This document shows positions 46,879 to 58,603 of a stretch of 64,000 nt of DNA, in pieces; position 1 is the stretch's first letter; each line of letters begins with the position of its first letter. The DNA is from Siphonodentalium dalli. Taxonomy: Eukaryota; Mollusca; Scaphopoda; Gadilida; Siphonodentaliidae. Location of the stretch: positions 114,101,319 through 114,165,318 of the forward strand of contig CP136066.1 in the NCBI GenBank assembly GCA_032622095.1, in the 5' to 3' direction. Both the position numbers and the translations under genes were made by a program. The notes beneath the pieces are model-generated. The model searched no databases and was not told the DNA's origin. It saw only the letters and a list, made by a program, of their open reading frames with translations.

Positions 46879-49800
46879 GGAGCCCGCATATGTTCCATTT
46901 ACACTTTTGCGTACAAAAGGTTTGACCCCCTAAAGTTGGTACCAATAATGGAACATTATGAAAAACCGATTTCTTAAGTTGCGCATTCCTGGGGTTTAGG
47001 TGCCGCTAAACCCCAAAAAGTGCCAAAAATCACTTCTATTTACACTTCCGCATACATCGATGAATTTTGGTTTGATGATACTCCTAAGTGTACCGATAAA
47101 GAAAACACAACTTAAGAAAGGGATTTTCCTGGGGTTTTCAGATAAGAAAGGGGGCCACATGCTGAACCCCAAAACGTGATTTTTCCCTTTTTTTTATACT
47201 TTCGCGTACATCGATAATTTTTGGTCTCAAAGTACTTTGATATATACTAATTATAAAAACACAACTTAAGAAGCAACTTTTCCTGGGGTTTTAAGATAAG
47301 AAGGGGGGTCAACTGGTCACCCCCCAAAACGTAAAAAAATCACTTTTATTTACATGATTGCATTCTTCCAACGTGTGTGCATGTGCGTACACCCATGGAA
47401 CGTTGCACTATTACAACCAATACATCCCTAAATCGATACGATCAACTTAAGAAATATATATTCATGTAGTTTTCTGATAAGAACGAGACTTGTTACCCCC
47501 CCCCCCCCCCTAAGACATAAGACATAATGACATAAGACATAATGACACTTTTTTGGGCCAAAATTGAAACTCACCATCCAAGATGGCCACCAAAATGGCC
47601 GCCGGAAGTTGAAAATATGACATTTTTTCACAAATATCTTCTAGTTCAATTCATGCTGTTTAGAACTGGTTGAGTAATGCAACTTTATTTTGTGTTTTCT
47701 ATGTTAACTGATCATTGGAGCAATTAAATATGTAATTATTGGGGTCCTAACCCCTTCCGATCCCTCAAAAATCTGATTGTACAGAATGCGGTATAAAATT
47801 TCACAAAAAAATACAATTGGGATTCTATTCATATTTCAACAAGAAATGAGCAGAACTTTGTAATTTAAGTGAGGCATATCATTACCTATGAATATTCCAA
47901 ATCACTGGAACCAAAATTCTTACTTTGGCTCAAAATAGCTGCCAATATGGCCGCCAAAATATGGAAAATGGTAAATATTACACAGCGTGTCTTGCAATCG
48001 CTTAATTACAAGTTGTATTGATGTATAAATTGGGCTATTCTGCATTCTATATGTACATTGAATACTAACATGTCTGATGCACCATGGTTAATTGTTACTA
48101 TTTTCACCACTGACATCGTCAAAAATATTGGACTTTTCTCTAAAAAACTTGACATAAATATTGGCAAAAACTCAGTGTTCGGGTTTGGACCATTTTTTCA
48201 GGTAAAATATAACTATCTTTGGATTGAAAGGTGTTTATTGCTTTGGTCTATCTTAAATGTGTCGCACTACAGTGTTTATAGACCAAATTGCTCAAGATGG
48301 CTTCCAAAATGTAAAATTTTAATTTTTCACATATATCCCGAACATTCTCTGCATTATCCGAAAAGGTAGCAAATTGTGACTCACTTGGCTATTATACGTG
48401 TTAGTTAATTAACTGGCAACTACATGTTCTATTCCCAGTTGTCCCAGTTCCGTATGGGGCATGACAAATTCATTTTAAAGTATGTAATTTTGCCGAGAAC
48501 CTCTTTTGTGATTTTGGCCATATCTATTGAAAGGAAATGGGCAGAACTTTGAGACAGAACTGAGATGGACCATAATCTTTGGCTATTCTGGTCCATTATG
48601 ATAAAAAAAATGTCAACAGGATACAGTGTGGATGCCAAGATCGTAGCCAGGGAGTTACTCTGTGATCATATGTGAGGTGAATAGGTATACAGGGAGTTAT
48701 AGTATATGTCATGACTGATGTGAGTAGGTATACAATGAGTGACTATATGGTTATGAGTGGGTTGTCCATGGTAAGATGCATCTAGGTATACAGGGAGATG
48801 TCATGGTCAGATGTGAGGTGAATCGGTATGCATGGAGTGACTGTATGGTGTATGATTGTGTATATCCAGTACGGGTGCACCCGGTGTGCCTGTATGGTCA
48901 TTGGTGTGGTGTTTGTATATAGCTACATGGTCATATATGTGTTGATTATGTATATATGGAGTGACTGTAAGGTCATGGATGGGATGTACATGCGTTGTCT
49001 ATATGATCATGGATGGGGTGTGTGGATAAATAGGTAGTGATTTTATGGTTACGGGTAATGTGTATAGGTATACATGGAATGACTGTATGGTCATGATTGA
49101 ATATGAATACCTGGAGTAAGCTGGGTGGACATTATCGAGCGTGTGGGTACATAGGGAGTGTCCTTGTGGTAACGGGTGGGATGTATATTTATATATCTCG
49201 TGTATGTATTATCATTGGTGGGTGTATATGGCTTAGCTGTATTATCATGGATGGCGTGTATGATTATACAGTGAATTGCTGAATTGTCATGTGTGATGTG
49301 TATATGCAAGTATGGATTGTTTGAGTGGTCGTATGTGCGGGTTTTTTTGTATATCTGGAAGGGCTGAATGGCCATTAGTGAGGTTTACATGTATACCTGG
49401 GATGAATTTATGGTCTAGGGTGGGCTGCATATGTATATCGAGTGGTTATGTGACTATGAGTGTCGAATAGGTATACAGGTAGTTACCGTATGGTTAATGG
49501 TGAGATGATTACATGTAGGTATACAAGTAGTGACTGTATGATCATAAATGTAATGAACATCTATACATGGGGTGACAGGCGTATGAGTATACATGTACCT
49601 GGTGTTCATCGTCATGTGTAGGTTATACCAGTACACACACGTATTGCTTTATTGCCATGGGCGAGGGATATGTGTATATAGCGAGTGGCTATATGGCCAT
49701 GGATGAGGTGCATATCCATACATGAAGTGACTATACTGACTTGTCATGGCTGGGGTGTATTAGTATATCTTGAGTGGCTATTCGGCTATGGTGTGACAAA

Positions 49801-52800
49801 TAGGGATACAGGGATTGACATGGCCAATGTTGAGGTGAATATGTATACAAGGATTGACCATGATCGTGTATGAATGTTTTGAATAGGTACACACGGGGTG
49901 ACTATATGGCCATAGGTCAGGTGAAGGAGTATACCAGGTAACATGGGTGAGGGTATGTGTATGAAGCGAGTGGCTATATGGCCATTGGTGATGTGCATAT
50001 GTATACCGGAGTGACTTTATGGTCATTGTTGTGGTGTTGATGTATATATTGATTGTATATTTGACCATGCGTTTGGAGAATAGGTATACAGGGGATGACC
50101 TTATGGCCAATGGTGAGATGAATGGGTATACAAGGAGTGACTATATGGTTATGGGTCATGTTTAGGAGTATACCCGGTGTGCCTGCATTGTGACGCGTGG
50201 CTGTATGGTCATCCGTGGTCATGGGCCAGGTGTACATGTATACAGTGGGTCACTATATTGTTATGTCTGTGGTGTTTATGTATATATGTAATGACTGTGA
50301 GATAATGGGTGGCTATCGATTTCCACGATATGACATGACCTCTCTATTGATTAACATATCCTTGAGTTATTGTGGAAAGCGATAGCCGCCCAAGGTACAC
50401 ATGTACAACCCACCCATTACCCCAGTCACTCCATATGTACATAAACACCACACAAATGACAACACAGTCACCCACTTTATACACGTACATGTACCAGTAC
50501 ACCGGATCGTACAGCCATATACTTGGTTATACCCGTACATACCACAAATGACGATATAGCCACGAGTCACCATGCATGAACACCAGGTATACACCTACAC
50601 CCGACACATGACCATATATTCACTCTATGTATATATATTCACTACATTCACGATCATACAGTCACTCATTGTATACATATTCACCTCACCATGGACCATA
50701 CAGCCACTACATGCATACATATTCGCCGTACACATGACCATGGAGTCAATGCAGGTATACATATGCACATCACCAATGGTGATCCCTTCCAGATATACCA
50801 ATATCCGCACATACGACCACTCATAAGTTCCATACTTGCAATACTCATACAGGCCATCCATGATAATAAATCTACTCCCCATACACCACCAATGATAACA
50901 CATCCACAACATATATAAATAACCGTCCCACCGTTACAAACAGGGCACTCCCTTTATACCCACACATCATTCACGACTATACAATAACTCTGTGTATACC
51001 TATTATCATCATCTATGATCATTGAGTAACTCCCTGGCTGCCATCTTAACTTCCACCCTGTACCCAGTTGATAAATTTTTATCATAATGGGCCAGAATAC
51101 CCACATATCATGGTTCATCTCAGTTCCGTCTCAAAGTTCTGCCCATTCCCTTTCAATAATATGGCCAGAATCTCAAAAGAGGTTCTCCGCAAAATTCCAT
51201 ACTGCAACTTAAAATGAATTTGTCATGCCCCATACGGAACTGGGACAAACATAATAGAACGTAGTTGTCAGTTAATTAGATTGTAACTAACACGTACAAT
51301 AACCAAGTGAGTCACAATTTGCCACCTTTTTTCGGATAATGCAGAGAATAATGTTCGGGATATGTTAACTTTTAACTTTTTACAAATTTGATTGCCATTT
51401 TGGAAGCCATCTTGAGCAATTTAGTCTATAAACACCGTAGTGTGATACATTTAAGATAGACCAAAACAATAAACACCTTTCAATCCAAAGAGAGTTACAT
51501 TTTACTTGAACAAATGATCGAACCCTGAAAAGTTAATTTTTGCCGATATTTATGTCAAGTATGTGAGAGAAAAATCCAATATTTCTGGTGATGTCAGTGG
51601 TGACAATAGTAAAAATGATCCATGGTGCATCAGACATGTTAGTATGCAATGTATAGAAAACAGATTAGCCAATTGTGTACATCAACCACAACTTGTAAGC
51701 GATTGCAGGACACCCTGGGGCAATATTTACCATTTTCCATATTTTGGCGGCCATTTTCGCATCCATTTTGAGCCAAGGTAAGATTTATGGTTCCAGAGAT
51801 TTGGAATATTCATAGGTAATGATATGCCTCACTTACATTACAATGTTCTGTTCATTTCTTGTTGAAATGTGACTAGAATCCCAATTGTGATTTTTTTTTA
51901 ATTTTGTACTGCGTTCTGTAAAATCGAATTTTTGAGGGATCGGAAGGGGTTAGGATCCCAATAATTGCACATTTAATTGCTCTAATTATCAATTAATATA
52001 CAAAACACAAAATAAAGTTGCATTACTCAACCAGTTCCAAACAGCATGAATTGATCTAGAAGATATTTGTGAAAAAATGTCATTTTCAACTTCTGGCGGC
52101 CATTTTGGCAGCCATCTTGGATGGTGAGTTTCAATTTTGGCCCAAAAAAGTGTCATTATGTCTTTGCTTCACGAAAATATATACATTTGTATACATTTTA
52201 CTAGATTTTCCCGCTATAATTTTCATAAAACTGGCTCACTTATAGTTCTAGAAAATGGATCGGGTTGTGGGGGGGGGGGGGGGGGTAACAAGTCTCGTTC
52301 TTATCAGAAAACTACATGAATATATATTTCTTAAGTTGATCGTATCGATTTAGGGATGTATTGGTTGTAATAGTGCAACGTTCCAGGTGTGTACGCACAT
52401 ACACACACGTTGGAGGAATGCAATCATGTAAATAAAAGTGATTTTTTACGTTTTGAGGGGTGACCCGATGACCCCCTTCTTATCTTAAAACCCCAGGAAA
52501 AGTTGCTTCTTAAGTTGTGTTTTTATAATTAGTATATATCAAAGTACTTTGAGATAAAAAATTATGGATGTACGCGAAAGTATAAAAAAAAAGTGAAAAA
52601 TCACGTTTTGGGGTTCAGCATAGGACCCCCTTTCTTATCTGAAAACCCCAGGAAAATCCCTTTCTTAAGTTGTGTTTTCTTAATCAGTACACTTAGGAGT
52701 ATCAACAAACCAAAATTCATCGATGTACGCGGAAGTGTAAATAGAAGTGATTTTTGGCACTTTTTTGGGTTCAGCGGCCCCTAACCCCCAGGAATGCGCA

Positions 52801-52901
52801 ACTTAAGAAATCGGTTTTTCAGAATGTTCCATTATTGGTACCAACTTTAGGGGGTCAAACCTTTTGTACGCAAAAGTGTAAATAGAACATATGCGGGCTC
52901 C
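46879..52901. mobile_element. Giant palindromic foldback element B (about 6.0 kb)
   Basis: The left end GGAGCCCGCATATGTTCC and the right end, reverse-complemented GGAGCCCGCATATGTTCT, begin arms of about 1.8 kb (46879 to about 48660 and about 51020-52901). The arms are inverted copies throughout: AAGGTTTGACCCCCTAAAG, CTTTTCCTGGGGTTTTAAG, CCAAGATGGC(C/T)(A/G)CC, TCCGTATGGGGCATGAC and others. The core (about 48661-51019) is a minisatellite that switches strand near 50340. No transposase is recognisable. Pairing may extend about 9 bases beyond these ends (TATAGTT). A diverged arm copy lies at 21250-22960. Confidence 0.9.
48661..51019. repeat. Inverted minisatellite core of element B
   Basis: Degenerate units of roughly 40-60 bases, with consensus features GGTATACAGGGAGTGAC, then TATATGGTCATGG and GTGAGGTG, run on the + strand from 48661 to about 50300. 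The same units run on the - strand from about 50390 to 51019 (GTCACTCC-x-GTATAC order). The switch is at GGTGGCTATCGATTTCCAC and GTGGAAAGCGATAGCCGCC (about 50310-50395). The left half is 1.6 kb and the right 0.6 kb, so one side has expanded or contracted. All open frames here are repeat by-products. Confidence 0.88.
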
Positions 52902-53411
52902 GTAACTATAATATAATAATCGAATATATATACCTTTGTATCTAATGGCCTAGTTAAAATTTTGGAATGAGTCAAAAGTAAACTATGCTTATCATTGAAC
53001 TTGAACATATGTTGCTTTAACAATTTTGTCTATTACTTACCCAAAGTACATGTAATTACTTTTAAATCTGTCAATTACTATTACATTCAACATTCAACAC
53101 AAAGTTTGAGGAGGTCAAATTTCGAGTTCTATTGAAGTTGATGGTCACGAAATTGTTTGTTAGATCATCATCCAGCTTGAAACGATAACATGTCCCCCAA
53201 TTATCCACTTGTTCCTGACAATGGCAGAAGGAATGTCTATGTGACCAATGACAGTAAACAAAGTTCCTGAAAAAGTCAGCTCAGAGGGAGCATTTACGGG
53301 CAAAAATGTGTTACTGGTTCGGTTTGACTTGTTTGTGTTTGTGTTAGAAAATGAGTAAAAGTTTTTAAAATCTTTTTTCATGCCAGCAAATTTGTTTACT
53401 TTTGCTTCCAG

Positions 53412-53717
53412 GATATAACTCAGACACTCAGTGGTGCGGGCTGGAAGGTAGAATCAGATCCATTCACACAGTCAACACCAGTCGGTGAGCGGAACTTCAA
53501 CAACATATATGCTACCTACAACTATAGACATGACACATATGGTGAGGAGAAGGCTAAACGACGGCTTGTCTTAGCATGCCATTATGACTCTAAGGACATG
53601 ACCAGTGAGGGCTTTGAATTTATGGGAGCTACCGATTCAGCTGTGCCATGTGCTATGCTTCTCGATCTTGCGAAACAGATGGATTGTGTGCTACAAAAAG
53701 GGAACAAAGGAACACCG
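53412..53717 (+). CDS. QPCT: QPCT exon 3: core of the cyclase domain
   Basis: These 102 codons, phase 0 at both ends, lie between TTCCAG and GTAAGT. They encode part of the M28-like zinc fold of glutaminyl-peptide cyclotransferase, which converts N-terminal glutamine (or glutamate) of secreted peptides to pyroglutamate. Visible in order: DITQTLSGAGWKVESDPFTQ, STPVGERNFNNIYATYNY, then RRLVLACHYDSK, and GATDSAVPCAMLLDLAKQMD. The aspartate in GATDSAVPC corresponds to the conserved zinc ligand (Asp159 in human QPCT). HYDSK and LVLACHYDS are diagnostic of the family. The exon ends near GNKGTP, where the next exon should supply the FFDGEEAF block with the catalytic and second zinc-binding glutamates. 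I could not find that exon before 64000. Secreted QPCT and Golgi QPCTL cannot be told apart from these exons. Confidence 0.95.
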
Positions 53718-53954
53718 GTAAGTATTCTATGATTATCTATATACATGTAAATAAAACCTGTTGTCTGTAACTCTGTTATGCTTTTCGCATGTTTATAACT
53801 TTTCAACCATATGTTCATTTTAGACTAAATTTGGTCCACACCCTACAGTGTGTCTTGGAAGACAATTCACATATATTCACACAGACTGGTCAAAGAAAAC
53901 CTGAGATTGAACATGTTCCATAAAAGCCATGTATACACTCGTTCTTATACACTC

Positions 53955-54082
53955 GTTCATCGGAAAGCTCTCCCCGAGAGCTTTCCGGTGAATTGCAACA
54001 AACCATATTTCCGACTAAATCCTGAAAAGTTACCCATAATTCTGCTATGGTTAAGAAATCGATTACTTAGAGCATTACTGTA
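53955..54082. mobile_element. Partial copy of the TACAGTAATGC MITE
   Basis: It shares CCATATTTCCGACTAAATCC, TGAAAAGTTACCCATAATTC and the terminal AGAGCATTACTGTA with 40983-41180. The left half is missing, but a local hairpin CGGAAAGCTCTC-CCC-GAGAGCTTTCCG remains at its left edge. Confidence 0.85.
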
Positions 54083-54509
54083 TGCCAAAAATAATTAGAT
54101 CGGACACATGCCCCCATTAATGCGAGACTTTGGTATCCAGAATCAAATTCAAAAGAGGAAGTTATAATACGTTTTGAACTTTTTATCAGCCTAGCCCAAA
54201 TGCCAATGATCGCCTGTTATAATATATAAAGAGCATCCATGCTTTATTCGCCCAAAAACACCAGATAATAAAGAGCTTAGGTCATCGATTTCATAATTTT
54301 ATTTTTGGGTGATTATGTGGTTTCTTTTTGCGATGCATGTGTGATGCAAATGATGATGATTGCAAGTATACAGTTTTCACTTTCGTTATCTTAACTTTGG
54401 AAATTGTGAACTATTTGGTGTCAAATCGGTTTGTGGATTTTCATTAAGAGACACCATAGTTTTTATACGGCCATATTGAGAAAAAATGGGATGTGTTATG
54501 TTATTGGTC

Positions 54510-55460
54510 CTTATTGATGGGATCGTCTGTCCGTCGAGCCTTCCGTTTGATTTTTTCCGAATAATAACTTTAGTAAGTTTGAACTGAATGGAATGAAATT
54601 TAATATGTGTTTTTACTACCGGGTATCCAAAAATACAGGTCAGGTTCAAATTTTGGCCCATTTTGTTGGAATTTGTACTCAAGTTTGTTTCCAGTTGATA
54701 ACTTTCGTAAGTCTGAACTGAATAGAATTAAATTTGGTATATGAGTTTACTAGCCGAAAATCCAGGTCAAGTTCGAATTTGGTTCCGCCCACCTATTTTC
54801 ACCGAGTTATGGCCCTTTGTTTGCCACACCCTAACCATGCTCTTGTTGGTAAAATAAGTGTTCTCAGCCAGACCTCCTTCACAATGGAAAACCGAAACAT
54901 GGCCTTTTCAAATAGAAATTAGAATTTGTTCATGCCAGCTCACACCAAAAAGTAATTAAGAGCATTTATAAACTCATAATTTTTGACAGGCAATCCCCTA
55001 GTATGGTTATAAATGTAACACCATTAAATACCTATGTAGTTTGGTGAGGTTGGTTTGTGGGAGGGGGTTTACAGATGTCCATATAGTGCAATAACTTGAA
55101 CAAATATCAACTGATATTGTTGATATTCGGTCTATGAGACTTTCTCACGAATGTTTTTATCTTGTTTGAAACCGGCCAGGTCCGCCTACTGTCGGCAGAT
55201 TTACGGCCCTTATTTTGTTTATTTGCATGAATTTTTATCATGATAACATGATAACTTGAACAAATATAAACTGATTTTGTTGATATTCAGTATATGAAAC
55301 TTGCTCAACAATGTCTTGATTGAGATCAGCCTTGTCCGCATATTTTGGGTGGAGTTATTGCCCTTAATTACTTCATTGTTGTGAATTATGGTCGCGACAG
55401 CACAATGACAAACAAATATCAACTAACTTTGTTGATATGAGACTTGCTCAACAATGTCTT
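54510..55460 (+). repeat. Tandemly organised dispersed repeat, about 160-bp units
   Basis: The first units (54545-54840) repeat TTTGAACTGAAT-x-GAAT-x-AAATTT and a CAGGTCA(A/G)GTTC block ending in GAGTTATGGCCCTTTG. Later units (55090-55450) repeat AACTTGAACAAATAT, TTTGTTGATAT and GCTCAACAATGTCT. Such units occur across invertebrate genomes (recollection, not checked). They are non-coding. Confidence 0.6.
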
Positions 55461-55916
55461 TATCACAGACAAATTGGTGAAATTTGAACGTTCTCTATTC
55501 TTGGCTTGCAATATTTACCAAACATATGCATAAAACAACATATAAAGCAGAGTTATCTACTATTAAACACTCATAAACCTTGTAGGTGGAATACTCATGA
55601 AGATACAAATTTATGTAGAAAACTATGTTATTTGATATTAATACTTTGGCCCTGAGAAAAGAGATGTCATGAAGAGATACATATCATGTAGTAATTACCA
55701 CTATTTTGATTAAAACATTTCAGTCCTTGCAAGCCCAAGTGTGGAATATTCTGACATCGAAGACAATTCATATTGCTTGTACATGTAAATCAGAATCATT
55801 TGATTGTACTATTCTTTAATCCTACTGACAAAAACATGCGTTACCGATGTACTAGAACTGAGTAATATAATATGATAGCACCACCCTTCTATTATTGGTA
55901 GGGGGAATATACTAGA
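55461..55916. other. No recognised feature
   Basis: AT-rich intronic sequence. Confidence 0.4.
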
Positions 55917-56352
55917 TAAAGGGGTACAGTACAATATATCAGGCCATTTATGGGACAATCTCCTATTATTGAACCCAAAATTAGATCTTCTTAAGGTGAT
56001 AGACCCAATAACAGTTGAATGTAAACACAGATTGTGATGAATTGTCGATATTCAACAGAATATATGCAACAAATGAATGAATTTGAGCCATGGATTTAAT
56101 AGTGCAAAATACACTCATGTCCTCTATGAATGATGCAAGCAACATGGTAATTATAATGAAAATGAATTAATGATTTGAGTCATAAACTGATTTTCATTAT
56201 AATTACCATGTTGTTTGCATTGTTCATAGAGCACATGAGTGTATTTTGCACTAATCCATGACTCAAATTCATGTATTTGTTGCATATATTCTGTTGATTA
56301 TAAAAGGAGATGGTCCCATAAATGGCTGGATTTAGTGTAAAGTACCCCTTTA
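55917..56352. mobile_element. Palindromic MITE with TAAAGGGGTAC termini
   Basis: The left end TAAAGGGGTACAGTACAATA and the reverse-complemented right end TAAAGGGGTACTTTACACTA start arms of about 190 bases. Pairing runs through CCATTTATGGGAC, ATATGCAACAAAT, GTGCAAAATACACTCATG and CATGGTAATTATAATGAAAA almost to the centre near 56170. It is essentially a full-length hairpin with a small loop. Fragments of the same family lie at about 57510-57640. Confidence 0.85.
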
Positions 56353-56717
56353 AGTATACTCCCTGAATACATATTATTATGATATCTGTGTTCTTTGATT
56401 TGACAGATTTGGGGCCCTGATCATGAGATGGCAATACACATGACAACATACATATCACATGTGAAGCAGTGGTATTTGAGTTGAACATTCTTTCAGCCCT
56501 GGGATAATGGGATTGATGCATTAGAATATTCAAATTCAGATACCGTAAGCTGATTACTGAACACTTTAATTCTCCTGTCTGATGCAAACACACGCCTGAC
56601 CATTAGTTATGAGGGAATTTCCACTAGTGTGTTGTCTTGAAAATTAGATAATGCAAAATATTGTCCGTAATTTACTGAAGAGTGAAATTTCCCTCTGGGA
56701 TTTTCCGGACTGATATA
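56353..56717. other. No recognised feature
   Basis: Intronic sequence without recognised elements. Confidence 0.4.
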
Positions 56718-57463
56718 TTAACTCTTTCAATGCCAAGCTCGCATACATGCGAGTTACCCAGTCGCTGCCAAATACGCATTTATGCGAGTTCGGGGGTGCA
56801 CCTGGTTTACGGGTCGTAATTATATTGTTTTGTTGCATTACAACGGGGTTTCATTTATTTTATGTAGAGTGCTGGTGTGCGCTGACAATTTAGAAGAAAG
56901 GTCAGTCAAAGTCATGCTACTCCTGAAGTTCTATGAGTACAGTCCGAGCCAGAATATACCATTGACAAATTAACTTTTGGTGCATGGATGCGATATATGA
57001 GTGGAAAATAAACATCATAATTGACTTGGCAGCCTCCTTTATGCTGATCAGTTTAGCGTCCAAAAATTCTGTCGGAATGAGGTCGGTGAAAAATACGGAA
57101 TAGTAGCCGGAATATGATTAACTGGTGAAGCATTAATTAATGGGATAGAACAATAGAACAAAAAACAAACATTTAATCATATATGAATTGAAAAAAATTA
57201 CCGAAAAACGTAATTAAAGCAAATCCAAGATGGCCGCCAATGGCACGTGACCCAAAGGCTTTGACATTGAATGGGTCTCCACGTCGGGGCAGGTGATAGG
57301 TCATTGTCATATATACCCACATGTGAAGTTTCAACTAAATACACCGATAATTACCCGATAGTCATTGAATTACCCACATATACATAAAATACTTGTATTT
57401 ACACCCAGAATGCTTGGCACTGGGGAGTATGTCCGTGTGGCGGGGTGGCAGCGAAAGAGTTAA
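56718..57463. mobile_element. piggyBac-like MITE with TTAA target sites
   Basis: TTAA flanks both ends. TIRs are CTCTTTCAATGCCA on the left and, reverse-complemented, CTCTTTCGCTGCCA on the right. Just inside the left end are two hairpins, CTCGCATACATGCGAG (about 56738) and ACGCATTTATGCGAGT (about 56773). The element is 738 bp without coding capacity and contains a CCAAGATGGCCGCCAATGG motif near 57228. Confidence 0.75.
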
Positions 57464-57479
57464 ACTGCAATCCAGGCAG

Positions 57480-57640
57480 AAAATTTGAGGGTGCAGAATG
57501 CTACAATAAATTATTGAACTCAAAATTAGACCCAATAAATTATTGAACTCAAAATTAGACCCAATAACTGAATAAGGCCAGTTGTTTGTTCAACATTACA
57601 ATTGAATGTAAACACAGAATGTTATGAATTTTCGATATTC
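57480..57640 (+). repeat. Fragment of the 55917 MITE family with a local duplication
   Basis: ATTGAACTCAAAATTAGACC occurs twice in tandem (about 57513 and 57542). It is followed by ATTGAATGTAAACACAGA, which matches the 55965-56045 region. Confidence 0.65.
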
Positions 57641-58275
57641 ATGTAGATAAGAAGTCCCAAATAAGGCTTTAGATCAAACTCCGACAATCTTTAATGGTAA
57701 AACTGATGGTCAAACCATTTCTTTACTGAATACTAATTGATGAGTAGTTGAGATAATAAGTTCAACAAGGCCATAGTTAGTTTGTTGAACTTATTGCCTT
57801 AACATTTCATGCCACTGAACAGGAATCCTTCTGCACTATCTGTTGTTTGATTATATTACCTGAACATCATACCAGAAGAATAATAACCATTCCAATGTAT
57901 ACTTTTATAAATGATGGGAGAATCCATTTGGTGAAGGAAGGGTTAACAGAGTCAGTCCTGCATTTATGGATTAAAATGCATAAATACAAACCAAAGAAAG
58001 ACCATTGTGAAACATGTTAAATGAAATTTCTTAGAAGTAATTTTTGTGGAAAAATTAAGAGCTTTAAATTTAATCTCTCTAACTGGGCACAGCAGAGATG
58101 ATCATGGATGAAAAATGTGTGTATTATGACAAAGTATATTACGTTATGTTCAGTCAGGGATTATCTTACCTAAATGGAGAAAAAAAAAGGTAACCAGACC
58201 CTTGTCATTGGGGGTGGCGGAATCGATGCAAATTGAAAAAAAAATCCATTGCCATGAAAACAGCTGCCGGTAGAT

Positions 58276-58603
58276 TGAAAACCAATGTGTACAAATCCAT
58301 CAAGTCATCTCTTCTAATTGATAACCAATGTGTACATGTACAAATCCATCAAGTCATCTCTTCTAAATGATAACCAATGTGTACATGTACAAATCCATCA
58401 AGTCATTTCTTCTAAATGAAAACCAATGTGCACAAATCCATCAAGTCATCTCTTCTAAATGAAAACCAATGTGTACATGTACAAATCCATCAAGTCATCT
58501 CTTCTAAATTAAAACCAATGTGTACATGTACAAATCCATCAAGTCATCTCTTCTAAAGAAAAACAATGTGTACAAATCCATCAAGTCATCTCTTCTAAAT
58601 GAT
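58276..58603 (+). repeat. Minisatellite with 43/49-bp units, seven copies
   Basis: The units read AACCAATGTGTACAAATCCA then TCAAGTCATCTCTTCTAAATG. Four of the seven contain an extra 6 bases, so GTGTACATGTACAAATC alternates with GTGTACAAATC. Identity between units is very high, implying recent amplification. A short open frame at 58520 is a by-product. Confidence 0.95.

Larger units (their letters stand above)
42533..53411 (+). other. QPCT: QPCT intron 2 (about 10.9 kb)
   Basis: It begins GTAAGT and ends TTGCTTCCAG. Nearly all of it is inverted-repeat elements A and B, which lie within 30 bases of each other. 42533-42952 and 52902-53411 show nothing recognisable apart from splice signals. Confidence 0.8.

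Noticed and set aside
48058-48369. A 103-codon open frame in the left arm of element B
   Set aside because: The mirrored sequence in the right arm does not keep the frame, and no domain is recognisable.
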